A stretch of DNA of 64,000 nucleotides, taken from assembly GCA_028023455.1 (NCBI GenBank), contig JAQFVV010006305.1:1169001-1233000 (forward strand), given 5' to 3'. Both the position numbers and the translations under genes were made by a program. The notes beneath the pieces were generated by a model. It was not told the DNA's origin. It did not search any database and was given only the letters and a program-made list of their open reading frames with translations. Of this stretch, positions 48,441-59,790 are shown piece after piece. Origin of the DNA: Epiperipatus broadwayi. Its lineage: Eukaryota > Onychophora > Udeonychophora > Euonychophora > Peripatidae. Position 1 is the first letter of the stretch. The number at the start of each line of letters is the position of its first letter.

Positions 48441-49100
48441 AATATGAAAATATCAACTAGATGGCGGTGAACGTTCAATCAAAACCTCAACCAGTTTTTA
48501 CCGGATTGAAAGTTTTTTTTGTATATTTGATAAATGAAAAAATCTGATTGGATACTGTTTTTAATCTAGTAAAAACATATTAAACAATTAAACAAAATGG
48601 AATATTGTTTGATTTTTATAGTAGTGAAACCATTTGTTTATCTTTCTTGGATAAAGTAATCGTATTTAATATTTTTTTAAAATACAAAATTTATTATATA
48701 TTTTTTCTATTTGAAATTTTTGATAATTTTCTGAGAGTATGTACATTCAACCAATCCGAATAGAGTTTTCACAGGCCTCCGCTAGTACAAGTAACAGCGA
48801 AGACTAGTTTTTCTGATCATGCAAAGTATCATATTTAAGGTTGTTTTTCATAAATCACGATGTTGTGTTGTTTAGGATGCGAAGAGTGGACCTGCAGATG
48901 ACAATTTTACAATGCGTGGTCCTTAAAATTTATAAAAATTTGTTAGCTGCTTCGATTTTTCCGAAGTAAGCTTTTTTTTTATTTTCAATTTTATTTCGGA
49001 AATACATCGGCAAGATGGTTCGTCTAAGTTTCACGTACTGCAAAGTGCATTTGATTTTCTTTTAAAATATCGGTTCCCGGTAAGTTGACTTGTATTATGA
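48441..49100 (+). promoter_or_regulatory. CpG-containing promoter or first-exon-like patch (tentative)
   Basis: Compared with its surroundings this patch has many CpGs and little low complexity. It includes AGATGGCGGTGAACGTTC (about 48462-48479), a short frame at about 48877 starting MRRVDLQMTILQCVVLKIYK, GAAGTAAGC (about 48963) and CCCGGTAAGT (about 49077-49086), both resembling splice donors. It could be the 5' end of a host gene. No downstream coding exon was found in this window and no known protein is recognised. Confidence 0.25.
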
Positions 49101-50205
49101 TTCTAATAAATGTTAATATTAGTTGTTTAATGTAATGGTAATATTGTTTATTTGATATTTAATTAATTAAAAACAGCTGTTGTTTAAAAAAATGTATTGG
49201 ATTTTCGTTATGCTTACCGAGGTTTACCTTTGAGAAAAGCGCCACCACATGAAAACATTAGCTGATATCGTAATTTCAAGTTAGTGTTTTGTCCGTAATT
49301 AATAAAAACATTTAATATTATTTAGAAAAAATAAATGTATAGTATAAAATTTTAATTATGTAATTTATTTATGAAGACTAATTTGATCTTTATTAGATGT
49401 CATGTTTTGATTACCCCCCCCCCCCTATTTTTGCGTAACTGTTATCGCCCATAAACCTCATTTTGCTGTTTAAAATATGTAAAATGATTGCAAGTAAACA
49501 TCTTATAGTTTTGATATTATTGACAATGGTAGATTACAAATACCTTTGATATCTTAACTTTAATTATTTTGAAAATAGTACTCATTCAAATAATAATGAG
49601 CAAATGTTATAAACAATTCGAACCATTTCTGTCATCTGGTAATTTATAAGGGGGGGGGGTGTAGTGCAATAATATATTATTGCTAAGTACTAATTCGAAA
49701 CAAAAAATAAACTATTGATCTAATTTTAAAGATATACTTGAAATTATTTGTGAAATGTCTATAAAAAGTTGGCCAATTTATTTATATTAATATATTTGCT
49801 TCTGTCATTGTTTATTAAAGTGATAATAGTAACCTCTAATAGATGCTTTGTGTCCCCTTTGCGTCTTATTAAACAGTTGCGAGTCTATTATTTTACCCAT
49901 GTCATTTTTATTCTTCAAATTTAAAGAGCTACCTTATAAATTAGTTTTTTTTTATATAATATTTTTTTCTAGGTAAATACATTACACAACTTCGTTATTC
50001 CCCCCACTTCCACATTTTACTTTGTCCATGGCAATTTTATGTTTATTGATACATAATAAAGAGAATAATTATCTTAAACTGTTGACATTGTTGCATTCTG
50101 TATTATCCAATTGATCAGTCCTAAAGAACTTTGTTGATTTTTTTGCAATCTATTGTCATTTATATCATAAATATTTAGTCATAACATTGTTCATTCCTTT
50201 AAAGG
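49101..50205. other. AT-rich DNA with poly-C and poly-G tracts
   Basis: Otherwise featureless. A C-run of about 13 near 49413-49426 and a G-run of about 10 near 49650-49660 stand out. Confidence 0.5.
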
Positions 50206-50903
50206 ATCATCCTATAACAATTTATGTATTCTATTTTTATCACTGTATCATCAACTAATGTACTAATATTTTTTCATTCTTTGTACCAAATGTCTCCTTT
50301 TTTTCACTCTTTTTGTTTTAACTTTTAGAACTATTTTTTGATAATTCTTTTTTCAATTTTTATTCACCCAATTTGTCTAATTTTATATTTTTAAAGTATA
50401 TTTTTCTTTTTAATCATCTATTTGACTGGATAATTTAATAACATATAATCTAAAATGCATATCATCAAGTAAGTTAGTTTCAAATCTTTTTTTTTTATAA
50501 ATCACTTTCTAATAATTTCCAGTCTGTACTATACTTTCATCTAAATTGATAAATTGAGAATATCTTTTCCCATTTTTTAAAACTATATCACAGTATTTTT
50601 ACTTTTCACAGATGCCAAATTAAATTGAGTAAATACATTTTGAAAGATACCCTCACTAAATAGAATTTCTTTCAAGATGTCAAGTGTATTTGTTATTGAA
50701 TTCTATATATTACTTTCTATGTCTTTGTCTATTTACTGAATTTTCGATGATATATGGTTTATAGGTCATATAAAAATGAAACTGTGATGGCAATTTAATG
50801 TTAATAGTTTCATTCAATTGACAAATCACCATTTTTTTAATATAAGAATCTATTTATAGACATTTATAATTATTGGGTCATCCAGTTGGATCTTTTGAAC
50901 CTG

Positions 50904-50975
50904 CACTGCTCCCATATCCCAAAGCACATCACTGATGAAAGCCATAAATTGGAAACTAATCTGAGGATATTGGAT
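50904..50975 (+). ncRNA. Hammerhead ribozyme remnant
   Basis: CTGATGA (50932-50938) and GAAAC are intact but the cleavage triplet is ATC and stem II is unpaired. TTGGAT of the outer stem I remains. Confidence 0.55.
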
Positions 50976-51669
50976 AAAACAGCACTGGATAGGGATTTGT
51001 TAAACACTACCATCTGGTATGTATTGATTACTGAAACTTATACTAGATGGCATAATTGTGACGAGTGAAAAAAGAATAGCTATTGATCAGAAGAGCCTGC
51101 TGATATTTGATGAACTAACATCAAACTGCAAGGCTGCAGGCATTTTTACTTTGTAAATAGTACAAAAGTTTAGTAGATTTGGGAGTTCTAAATTGTGATC
51201 TTGTACATGGCCTTACAAATAATAAATTTTTGGTTCTGAATTTGAGATGGAAGTTTAAAATTCAACAATTGTGTGATTGATCAGCCTTATTGAGAATTTT
51301 CCTTGTTCTCAACAAATATTGTTGACTCTAGAAAAGCAGATCTAAAAACGCCTATTTTACAAAATCTATGTAATTCTATGACTTCTATTATTAGCAATGA
51401 TAGTAATTTGGAAGATGCCATAGTTAACCCAAACATAAAATAGCAATTGCAGATAAGGAATTGAAATCCATCTTGTAAAGAATAAAGTTTAATTGAGTAT
51501 AGCTCTTAAATATTTTGAAAGACAGTTCATTGAATGAAATGAAACTGCATAGTATTGGAATAGATGTGGGTTTAAAGTGGTATATTCTTTTAGTTCCTAA
51601 CCATATTAATAAAAAACTGTTGCTGTTAAAAATTGGATTGCTTAGGGATACTATGTTGCCGTTTTATAT

Positions 51670-52243
51670 TGTAATGGTATACATATGCCATTACAAAATA
51701 AAAAGGGAAAATGAATCGTAAATAAAATTAATTTATTAAAAATGTAAAGGAAAATTAAAATAGTTATTTTAACATATATATAATCACACAGATGGAAAAC
51801 TATTAAAAAAATTATTAAAATAAAAATACTAAAGATTAGTATTTTTGTTAAAAAGTAATATAAAAGAAAATAGAAACAAATGTTAATTAGTTTCTATTTA
51901 AGAGAATCATGTTTAAATCTTAGTGAATGGAAATGATTGTTCTATTAATTGAATCTAAAGCAAATGAGCCCTTGGGCACTTTGTAATGTGAAGGTCAGAT
52001 AAAGAGATAAAAAAATTTTAAGATTATATGTTTCCCTCTCTGGAACCAAGCCAGGCACGGGCCATAAAGAAAAACATCAGAAACAATAAGAACAAAGGAT
52101 CGATCTGGAGAATTTCTGATAAGGGAGGCTATAAAATTATAAAAGATGAAATAATTTCCTGTTGTGCACCAGCTGGGGCGGCCGCCAAATTGATGATTAC
52201 TGAAAGGCAGCAAACAACAGACCAGTCTTCCCAGAAATGATAT
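51670..52243 (-). mobile_element. Gypsy family 2 LTR, 3' part only
   Basis: It begins (as the LTR 3' end on minus) at TGTAATGGTATACATATGCC, corresponding to 7062 and 55796. It is cut at the duplication breakpoint 52243, whereas the second copy continues through 57571. Confidence 0.72.
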
Positions 52244-52329
52244 TGAAGCAATGGATCTGAAGCCCGATCCATGCTTCACATCTTCCTATAAACTTAATTA
52301 GTATTGTAGACCTGAATTAAGTTTATAGT

Positions 52330-52512
52330 TCAATATCAGCAGGGTTTTGCATTAGAGTTAAAAATAATTATGCTTATTAAATGTGTAGTACATTTAAATA
52401 TTTTGTTTTAAATAAATTTCATTCTATTAATAAAAATTGCTTAACCTATTAGTCAAGCATATATATACATCTAGCGTATATATATGAGTTAATGCAAAAT
52501 TCTGCTGAAATA
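52330..52512. repeat. Short TIR or hairpin element (tentative)
   Basis: CAGCAGGGTTTTGCATTA at the left pairs with the complement of TAATGCAAAATTCTGCTG at the right (about 16 of 18). The interior is AT-rich and non-coding. A TA pair flanks both ends with a one-base offset, so a mariner-like MITE is possible but not established. Confidence 0.4.
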
Positions 52513-52836
52513 AAATGCTTATTCTACTATAAAAAAAAGTAATAATATATTGTTGTTAAAATTTTGTTAAAATATTAGTATGATTTGATTTTGAGATAAG
52601 CCTGCCAACATTTTCTAAAAGAATGTATAGTTTTAATTAGTGAGCCATTCAAGTGTAATTAAAGATGGCCTTCTCTCTCTTTCTTTTTAATTAAGAGAAT
52701 TCAAACTTTGAAGTAAGAAAGTTAGAGTAAAAAAGTTAGTTATTTTTAGAAAGTGTTGCTTTGAAACAAAGGAGCATGGGGAGGCTTATCAAGATCTCAG
52801 ATCATACAAACAATAGAAGGTAGCTGACAGAGAGGG

Positions 52837-52844
52837 TATAAATA
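52837..52844 (+). promoter_or_regulatory. TATA box
   Basis: TATAAATA preceded by GAGGG and followed by GGAG gives a good core-promoter match. The 30-bp ATTCAGATTTT repeats start about 25 bp downstream, where transcription would begin. Seen in sequence only; no transcript evidence. Confidence 0.45.
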
Positions 52845-52863
52845 GGAGAACAAAAGATTGACT

Positions 52864-53035
52864 ATTCAGATTTTTCTTTTTGAAGAATTCACATATTCAG
52901 ATTTTTTCTTTTGAAGGATTCAGTTGATTCTGATTTTCCTTGTGAAGGTGATTTTTTCAGAGTTTGCTATTGCAAGATTGATTCAGATTTTGCTATTATA
53001 AGGTGCATTCAGATTTCTCTTAGGAGAACTCTGTC
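52864..53035 (+). repeat. Five diverged tandem copies of a roughly 30-bp unit
   Basis: ATTCAGATTTTTCTTTTTGA recurs in varied form at about 52864, 52895, 52926, 52982 and 53007, spaced 25-55 bp. The open frame over it (52911-53102) follows from the repeat and has no recognisable domain. Confidence 0.6.
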
Positions 53036-53148
53036 AGATTTTGTTCGTGATTTTATTCCCAAAAGTCTACAACTGTTGTCTACAAATCATGAAGAAGTTT
53101 GAACCTGCTCAAGCTAAAAATCATATAAGTTTGATAGATTCTACTATG

Positions 53149-53186
53149 CTCGGCTAGGCAAATAAATAGCTTTGCCTATCGCCGAG
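53149..53186 (+). terminator. Two-part hairpin exposing AATAAA
   Basis: CTCGGC pairs with GCCGAG and GGCAAA with TTTGCC, around the loop TAAATAGC. The hexamer AATAAA (53161-53166) sits in the upper stem and loop. It lies about 320 bp past the TATA box. A poly(A) hexamer in a hairpin downstream of a TATA box is what an LTR R region shows; that reading is inference. Confidence 0.4.
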
Positions 53187-53774
53187 GTTCCGGAATACCA
53201 TTCAAAATGCCTTAATATCCACTCAATAGTCATCTGAACTCTGTGCCGTGTCTGGAGAACTTTTCGTGAAACCACACTACATATTTTCATTGTCCGGACA
53301 ATTATACCTGTCGACGGTCGGATCAAGCCACGAACGCCGTAGGGAACACGACCAAGGAAAAAGGACGGTAGTCGTATCTCCTCTATTGAACTATTTCTTA
53401 TGCTACCTTTTGTTCATTTTTTTTAATTGCTTCATTGAATTATATGTATTTGTTATGTAACCATTTTTCTTAGACTAGTCTTAATTATATATATTGTGTG
53501 ATCATCTATCTATATTTAACCTTTTTCCCTTCGCTATTCTTCCTTACTAACCTGTGTAAATATTTAGTATTCCATTGCGGTTGAGTTAATCGTTAATTTT
53601 TGTTCATTTAAAATCTCTTTCCAGTTTTATTCATGTTTGTTAATTAAATACGACTCAGTTTCTTTTGTATGCCAACTTGATCTCTTTGATAACGCCTCTT
53701 TTGTCCGCCATTAGCTTTACGTATATCTGATTTAACTATATACATTTTAAATAATTTTTAAACACTGTTTTTAG

Positions 53775-53800
53775 CGCAAAGCAATTAGAAATGCTTTGCG
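53775..53800. repeat. Perfect 9-bp stem-loop
   Basis: CGCAAAGCA, loop ATTAGAAA, TGCTTTGCG. It is unrelated to the other hairpins and its role is unknown. Confidence 0.6.
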
Positions 53801-54334
53801 AAAGATTCTTTTTTTATCGTACTTTATCGAGAAGATCGAGTTGACAATTTTATTATAATTGGGAAAAGATTTAGACCGCAAACCTATTAATCCGTTATAT
53901 TGTCTAATTATTTTGTTTCATTAATTTAGAGGAATAGCGGAGGCCATTAACTCATTATTCATATTTTAAAGCCATTAATTAAACATATTATTTAACTATC
54001 AAAAGCTTGAGTTTCCTAATCTTATTAAAATGCTTTATTTTACTTGTCAATGATCCAGGCACGCATAACGCAAAACACATATTTCTTAGTACTTTTGCAC
54101 ATTTAACTATTTTAGTTCCTTAGGATTTCCCGTCCATGTCTCTTCCGCTGTTGCTAAGCTTTGTGGCCGGTTGAAAAATAATTTATGTGTGGCTCAGATA
54201 GTGTAGTTCGGTTCATAATAGCTTCGAGACTAGACGAATAGGGCAGAGGTCATAGTATTCTTGATTTATATCTCGCGTATGGTTGGCCTTGAGGTACTTT
54301 CGCCTAGTATTCGAACTGGGTTAAATCAACATAC

Positions 54335-56346
54335 ATCATCCTATAACAATTTATGTATTCTATTTTTATCACTGTATCAACTAATGTACTAATATTTTTT
54401 CATTCTTTGTACCAAATCTCTCCTTTTTTTCACTCTTTTTGTTTTAACTTTTAGAACTATTTTTTGATAATTCTTTTTTCAATTTTTATTCACCCAATTT
54501 GTCTAATTTTATATTTTTAAAGTATATTTTTCTTTTTAATCATCTATTTGACTGGATAATTTAATAACATATAATCTAAAATGCATATCATCAAGTAAGT
54601 TAGTTTCAAATCTTTTTTTTTTATAAATCACTTTCTAATAATTTCCAGTCTGTACTATACTTTCATCTAAATTGATAAATTGAGAATATCTTTTCCCATT
54701 TTTTAAAACTATATCACAGTATTTTTACTTTTCACAGATGCCAAATTAAATTGAGTAAATACATTTTGAAAGATACCCTCACTAAATAGAATTTCTTTCA
54801 AGATGTCAAGTGTATTTGTTATTGAATTCTATATATTACTTTCTATGTCTTTGTCTATTTACTGAATTTTCGATGATATATGGTTTATAGGTCATATAAA
54901 AATGAAACTGTGATGGCAATTTAATGTTAATAGTTTCATTCAATTGACAAATCACCATTTTTTTAATATAAGAATCTATTTATAGACATTTATAATTATT
55001 GGGTCATCCAGTTGGATCTTTTGAACCTGCACTGCTCCCATATCCCAAAGCACATCACTGATGAAAGCCATAAATTGGAAACTAATCTGAGGATATTGGA
55101 TAAAACAGCACTGGATAGGGATTTGTTAAACACTACCATCTGGTATGTATTGATTACTGAAACTTATACTAGATGGCATAATTGTGACGAGTGAAAAAAG
55201 AATAGCTATTGATCAGAAGAGCCTGCTGATATTTGATGAACTAACATCAAACTGCAAGGCTGCAGGCATTTTTACTTTGTAAATAGTACAAAAGTTTAGT
55301 AGATTTGGGAGTTCTAAATTGTGATCTTGTACATGGCCGTACAAATAATAAATTTTTGGTTCTGAATTTGAGATGGAAGTTTAAAATTCAACAATTGTGT
55401 GATTGATCAGCCTTATTGAGAATTTTCCTTGTTCTCAACAAATATTGTTGACTCTAGAAAAGCAGATCTAAAAACGCCTATTTTACAAAATCTATGTAAT
55501 TCTATGACTTCTATTATTAGCAATGATAGTAATTTGGAAGATGCCATAGTTAACCCAAACATAAAATAGCAATTGCAGATAAGGAATTGAAATCCATCTT
55601 GTAAAGAATAAAGTTTAATTGAGTATAGCTCTTAAATATTTTGAAAGACAGTTCATTGAATGAAATGAAACTGCATAGTATTGGAATAGATGTGGGTTTA
55701 AAGTGGTATATTCTTTTAGTTCCTAACCATATTAATAAAAAACTGTTGCTGTTAAAAATTGGATTGCTTAGGGATACTATGTTGCCGTTTTATATTGTAA
55801 TGATATACATATGCCATTACAAAATAAAAAGGGAAAATGAATCGTGTAAAAGAAAATTAAAGTAGTTATTTTAACATATATATAATCACACAGATGGAAA
55901 ACTATTAAAAAAATTATTAAAATAAAAATACTAAAGATTAGTATTTTTGTTAAAAAGTAATATAAAAGAAAATAGAAACAAATGTTAATTAGTTTCTATT
56001 TAAGAGAATCATGTTTAAATCTTAGTGAATGGAAATGATTGTTCTATTAATTGAATCTAAAGCAAATGAGCCCTTGGGCACTTTGTAATGTAAAGGTCAG
56101 ATAAAGAGATAAAAAAATTTTAAGATTATATGTTTCCCTCTCTGGAACCAAGCCAGGCACGGGCCAGAAAGAAAAACATCAGAAACAATAAGAACAAAGG
56201 ATCGATCTGGAGAATTTCTGATAAGGGAGGCTATAAAATTTATAAAAGATGAAATAATTTCCTGTTGTGCACCAGCTGGGGCGGCCGCCAAATTGATGAT
56301 TACTGAAAGGCAGCAAACAACAGACCAGTCTTCCCAGAAATGATAT
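54335..56346. repeat. 2.0-kb direct repeat, second copy
   Basis: See the first copy at 50206-52243. Here the gypsy LTR that begins at 55796 runs on past the repeat end to 57571, so this copy lies in the original context and the first copy plus spacer looks like the added part. Confidence 0.9.
55030..55101 (+). ncRNA. Hammerhead ribozyme remnant (duplicate)
   Basis: Same sequence as 50904-50975: CTGATGA at 55058-55064 and GAAAC intact, triplet ATC. Confidence 0.55.
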
Positions 56347-57571
56347 AAATATTAAATGGACTTCGATTGGATGGGTACAATGCATCATGGACAAGACGGA
56401 CTTCAAATAAATCTACTGCAGAAAATATGAACTTTTGTTTAGCTAAATTAAATATAGGAACTTCAAAAAAATTTAAAAATAATCAAGAACTTTTCAAACA
56501 CATAAACCTCTAAAAAAATCTCTTACCTGATTGAGCGTAAATTTAAATTAGTCATATTCTCCCAATATGTTTGCTAATCAATCATTTCCATTTTTCACTT
56601 TTCTGATATAATTTATTTTATGGTTTGTTTTGTTTAATAATCAAATTATCAAATTTCTTTTAAACTAATAATTTAAATATAGGTATAAATGGCTGCATAG
56701 ATTCATAGGATTATTTTTTTATTAGTTTAAGATTATTTTCAGGATGTCTATCTCGTAGTTGAATTGAAGTTGGTGGAGGGATGTATGGGTACTTCATGTC
56801 AATGTAATATGAAGTGCGCTAACATACAGGGCTGGCCATCGCGTTACCAATGGATGCTGATGTATTCCCTGCACCATTGATTCTTCTCGCTCTATGGATT
56901 GGGGCTATAAAATAGCAAGGACCGCTCCTCCATACTGAGCATTTTGTATTCTTCATATTAAATGATTACTTAACTTGCCAGACATGCACATTCCTGTATT
57001 GGACGAGCATCATTCTGCACATTCTTGTGAGTATGGTTTTATGCTGACTTCTTCATGATGCATTGATCACATCGATATATCATTAACCTGGCCTTGGTTT
57101 AACTGCGAACTTATAGCCTGGAATTAAAAAAGTAGAGTTAGTCAAGTGCGTAGTCTATGTAGCCTATTTATGCCTAACATTCTAATATATTAAAGTGTAT
57201 AAACTATACATCTGTGCGAATATACCAAGATATCAAAACCTAAATTTAAAAATAATAATAAAACATAAAGCAATGTTAAATAATTTATTCCACACATTTA
57301 TTTTATATATGTATGTAAATAAATGCTTGTGTGATTATTACTGGCAGTGGCTTAATTTATTATCTTTTATCTTTATTAAAAATCTGTTTAAGAATTTATA
57401 TCATTAAATCTCAGCTACTCCATGAGCTAGTGACTGGGGCATATTGGTCGAAGTAATATGTAATCTTAACAAGAAATATCGGCCTACTATATAAATTTTC
57501 CAGGTTCAAATGGCCTGGTGGCACCCTGTGAGGCAGATAAGAGTAAGAGAAATTGCCCGATCGTTATAATA
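55796..57571 (-). mobile_element. Gypsy family 2 LTR (solo, minus sense)
   Basis: About 1.78 kb, from TGTAATGATATACATATGCC at 55796 (LTR 3' end) to the ATTATAACGATCGGGC start near 57571 on the minus strand. It aligns with 7062-8952 throughout. No gypsy pol adjoins it, and a LINE begins within about 10 bp. The CTAGTGACTGGGGCATAT block near 57427 is shared by all copies. Confidence 0.78.
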
Positions 57572-57574
57572 TGC

Positions 57575-58346
57575 TAATATTAAAATGGTCTGAAGTCTCT
57601 GTATTGCTCTTCTATTAAGTGTCAAGTCTCACATCCATAAGTAAGAACTGGTAAAACACATTTATTAAAAACCTTCCTTTTCAAACACATAGGCATAATT
57701 CCTTTTAGTATCAAGTTATTTCTACCAAAAGCACTCCAACCAAGTTGAATTCTATGATTAATTTCATCCATTATGTTTCCATCTATATTAAGAATCTGAC
57801 CAAGGTATTTGTAGCTGTTAACTTCTTCCAACTCATCATAATCAATATTTATTTTCATATTTTGAGAAAATCCATTAAACATTACTTTAATCTTTTTAAC
57901 ATTTATCTTTAGTCCTACTTTCTTACTTTCATCTGATAACTCCTGCAACATTTCCTGCAGCTCTAAAGCATTATTTGAAAAAACAACTACATCTTCTGCA
58001 AAATCTAAATGACTTAAATAATCTCCATTTATGTTTACTCCTTTAGCTTCCCATTTTAATTCACAAAATACTTTTTGCAGCACTGCTGTAAAAAGTTTGA
58101 AGATTTGGAGTCACTCTGTCTTACACCCTTCTCATTGTTGACTTTCCTAGTATCATTATGTAATCTAATTATTGCTGTTGCATTTTTATAAATATTTCTT
58201 AAAATATGACAATATCCTGGATTTATAAGATATGCAATACTTTAATCACTGAAAAAATGTTTATAGAATCAAATGCCTTTTCATAATCTACAAATCCGAA
58301 GCATAATGGCAATTCATATTCATTTGTCCTTTCTATAACTTTTCTC
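57575..58346 (-). pseudogene. RTE-like LINE reverse transcriptase, inverted 5' segment
   Basis: The minus strand reads KVIERTNEYELPLCFGFVDY and EKAFDSINIFSVIK, RT motif A (about 58340-58245). After frameshifts a 153-codon open frame (57622-58083) follows, the longest in the window: GVNINGDYLSHLDFAEDVVV, then LQEMLQELSDESKKVGLKIN, YKYLGQILNIDGN, and VLPVLTYGCET. Motif C is FAED where FADD is usual, so the first aspartate is replaced. It ends with YRDFRPF near 57580. That is exactly where the plus-strand segment starting at 58347 takes up the LINE, so the two form one inverted copy. Confidence 0.87.
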
Positions 58347-58712
58347 AAAGAAGTATTGAGAGAAGCATGTTGGGAGTAACAAGAAGAGTTCGAAAAATGC
58401 AATACGTGGGTAAGAGAACAAACAAGTGTTACTGACCTTATTGAAAAAATTAAAAGACTGAAGTAGAGTTAGGCTGGACATATTGCTACAAGAGATGATA
58501 ATAGATGGACAATTGAAATCTTAAACTGGATTCCAAGAGATTGTGAAAGATCCAGAAAGAGACCACATGTGGGATGAATGGATGAAATAAAGTGTGCAGG
58601 GGTGATGTGGAGAAGGGAAAGTAAAGATCGAGAAGATGGACTGTACCTGGAGAGACCTTTATCCTGCAGTGGATTGATAATGGTTGATGATAATGATGAT
58701 GATGATTAAATT
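58347..58712 (+). pseudogene. RTE-like LINE 3' end, C-terminal domain and (GAT)n tail
   Basis: The plus strand reads SIERSMLGVTRRVRKMQYVG (about 58355-58415), then after shifts AGHIATRDDN and TIEILNWIPRDCERSRKRP (about 58505-58565), typical of the region after the RT in this LINE type. It ends with CTGCAGTGGATTGATAATGG and a GATGATGAT tail at about 58685-58708. It is contiguous in element coordinates with the inverted segment at 57575-58346. Confidence 0.82.
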
Positions 58713-58959
58713 GGTTTCTCCAAGTTTAATTCATTGTCTTTGTTCAATAACTTTTTATATTGTTATAGCAAACTTCTTTATCTAATCATACTTTTTGCAG
58801 ATAGTCTCTTTTCTAGTACCTATAAGTTCATTTTAAGATTTTAGTTATCATTTCTTCTTAGTAAAATGTTCACTTTTATTTCAGTTTTTAATAAAGTGAT
58901 TTTTTTTTTTAATCCATATATTTTGCTTTTGATCTCTCTTGTACTTTTAATATATATAT

Positions 58960-59790
58960 ATCCATATTTCTCTGTATGATTTAAAGCTTCCTGGTTGTTT
59001 TTATATTAAGTATCCAAGTCTCAGATTTATAAGTATTGATAACACATTTATTAAAAAGCTTGCTTTTCACAATGGCCATTTTTTCATTTAATATTTTGGT
59101 AAAAAAAAAAAGAGCACTCCAGTCCTAGTTTAATTTTATTTCATCATTACATTTCTATGTTAATAATCTTAACAATCATTTATGTATTAATTTATAATTT
59201 GTTACTATCAAACTTTTTTCTTCTTTTTTGAAAACTCATTGAATATTTCTTTAATCTTTTTTAAAATTTATCTTAGTTCTATTTTTTTTTTTTGCTTCAA
59301 TCTAATAGCTGGTGTAACATTTCCAAAGTTCTGAAGCATTGCATATGCAAAATCTAAATGTCTTAATAATTATATTATTTTTATTTTTTTAAGTATTCTA
59401 TTTTAATTTATAAAATAATTCCCATAATATTACTATATATCTTAGGGTCACCATGTCATCTAATCAATATTGATGAATATTCATCAATTTTGACAATATA
59501 TAGTGACACTTGATATTCCAAAGCTTTATTCATTGCCAAAATTTTCATGCAATCACAAATATTTTTTTTATAATCTACAAATCTAAAGCATAATGTTAAC
59601 TCATAATTTCTTTTTATATTTTCCTTAATACTTTGATGTAATCTACTTTGCTCTTTAATACAACTGATAAAAGATTGATAGGTCTATAATTTCTCACATC
59701 TTCAAATCATTTGATATATCTTTATTATTTAGACATTTGATATATGGAACTTTGCTAATAATTTCTCATTCTTTATGTTTCTTTTACATC
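58960..59790 (-). pseudogene. Decayed RTE-like LINE reverse transcriptase
   Basis: The minus strand shows SETWILNIKTTRKL near 58990-59030. At the other end it reads KVPYIKCLNNKDISNDLK, then a NYRPINLLS-like motif near 59760-59640. It aligns loosely with 57600-58350. Many deletions and homopolymer runs have accumulated. Confidence 0.6.

Larger units (their letters stand above)
50206..52243. repeat. 2.0-kb direct repeat, first copy
   Basis: It is almost identical to 54335-56346. By eye I count about seven substitutions and a few indels (3 bp near 50247, about 24 bp near 51720, 1 bp near 52137). It contains a decayed ribozyme repeat (about 50880-51065) and, from 51670, the 3' part of a minus-sense gypsy family 2 LTR. 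Its ends do not coincide with the LTR ends, so this is a duplication of a genomic block rather than a pair of LTRs. Open frames within it are repeat sequence. Confidence 0.9.
52244..54334. other. Spacer between the direct repeats; LTR-promoter-like contents
   Basis: A 2,091-bp single-copy segment with no pol-like ORF. It contains a hairpin MITE-like piece (about 52330-52512), a TATA box, five diverged copies of a roughly 30-bp ATTCAGATTTT unit, a polyadenylation-like hairpin, and a CpG-containing 3' part (53100-54330). It starts TG and ends ...AACATAC. Its composition differs from the flanks. It could be an LTR of an unrecognised retroelement or a host regulatory segment. Confidence 0.5.

Noticed and set aside
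50886-51068. 60-codon ORF present identically at 55012-55194
   Set aside because: Duplicated because the whole 2-kb block is duplicated; the frame runs through a decayed ribozyme repeat.
52028-52240. 70-codon ORF with a GGCCGCC-containing end
   Set aside because: It is within a gypsy LTR, and the matching region in the second copy is frameshifted by one base.
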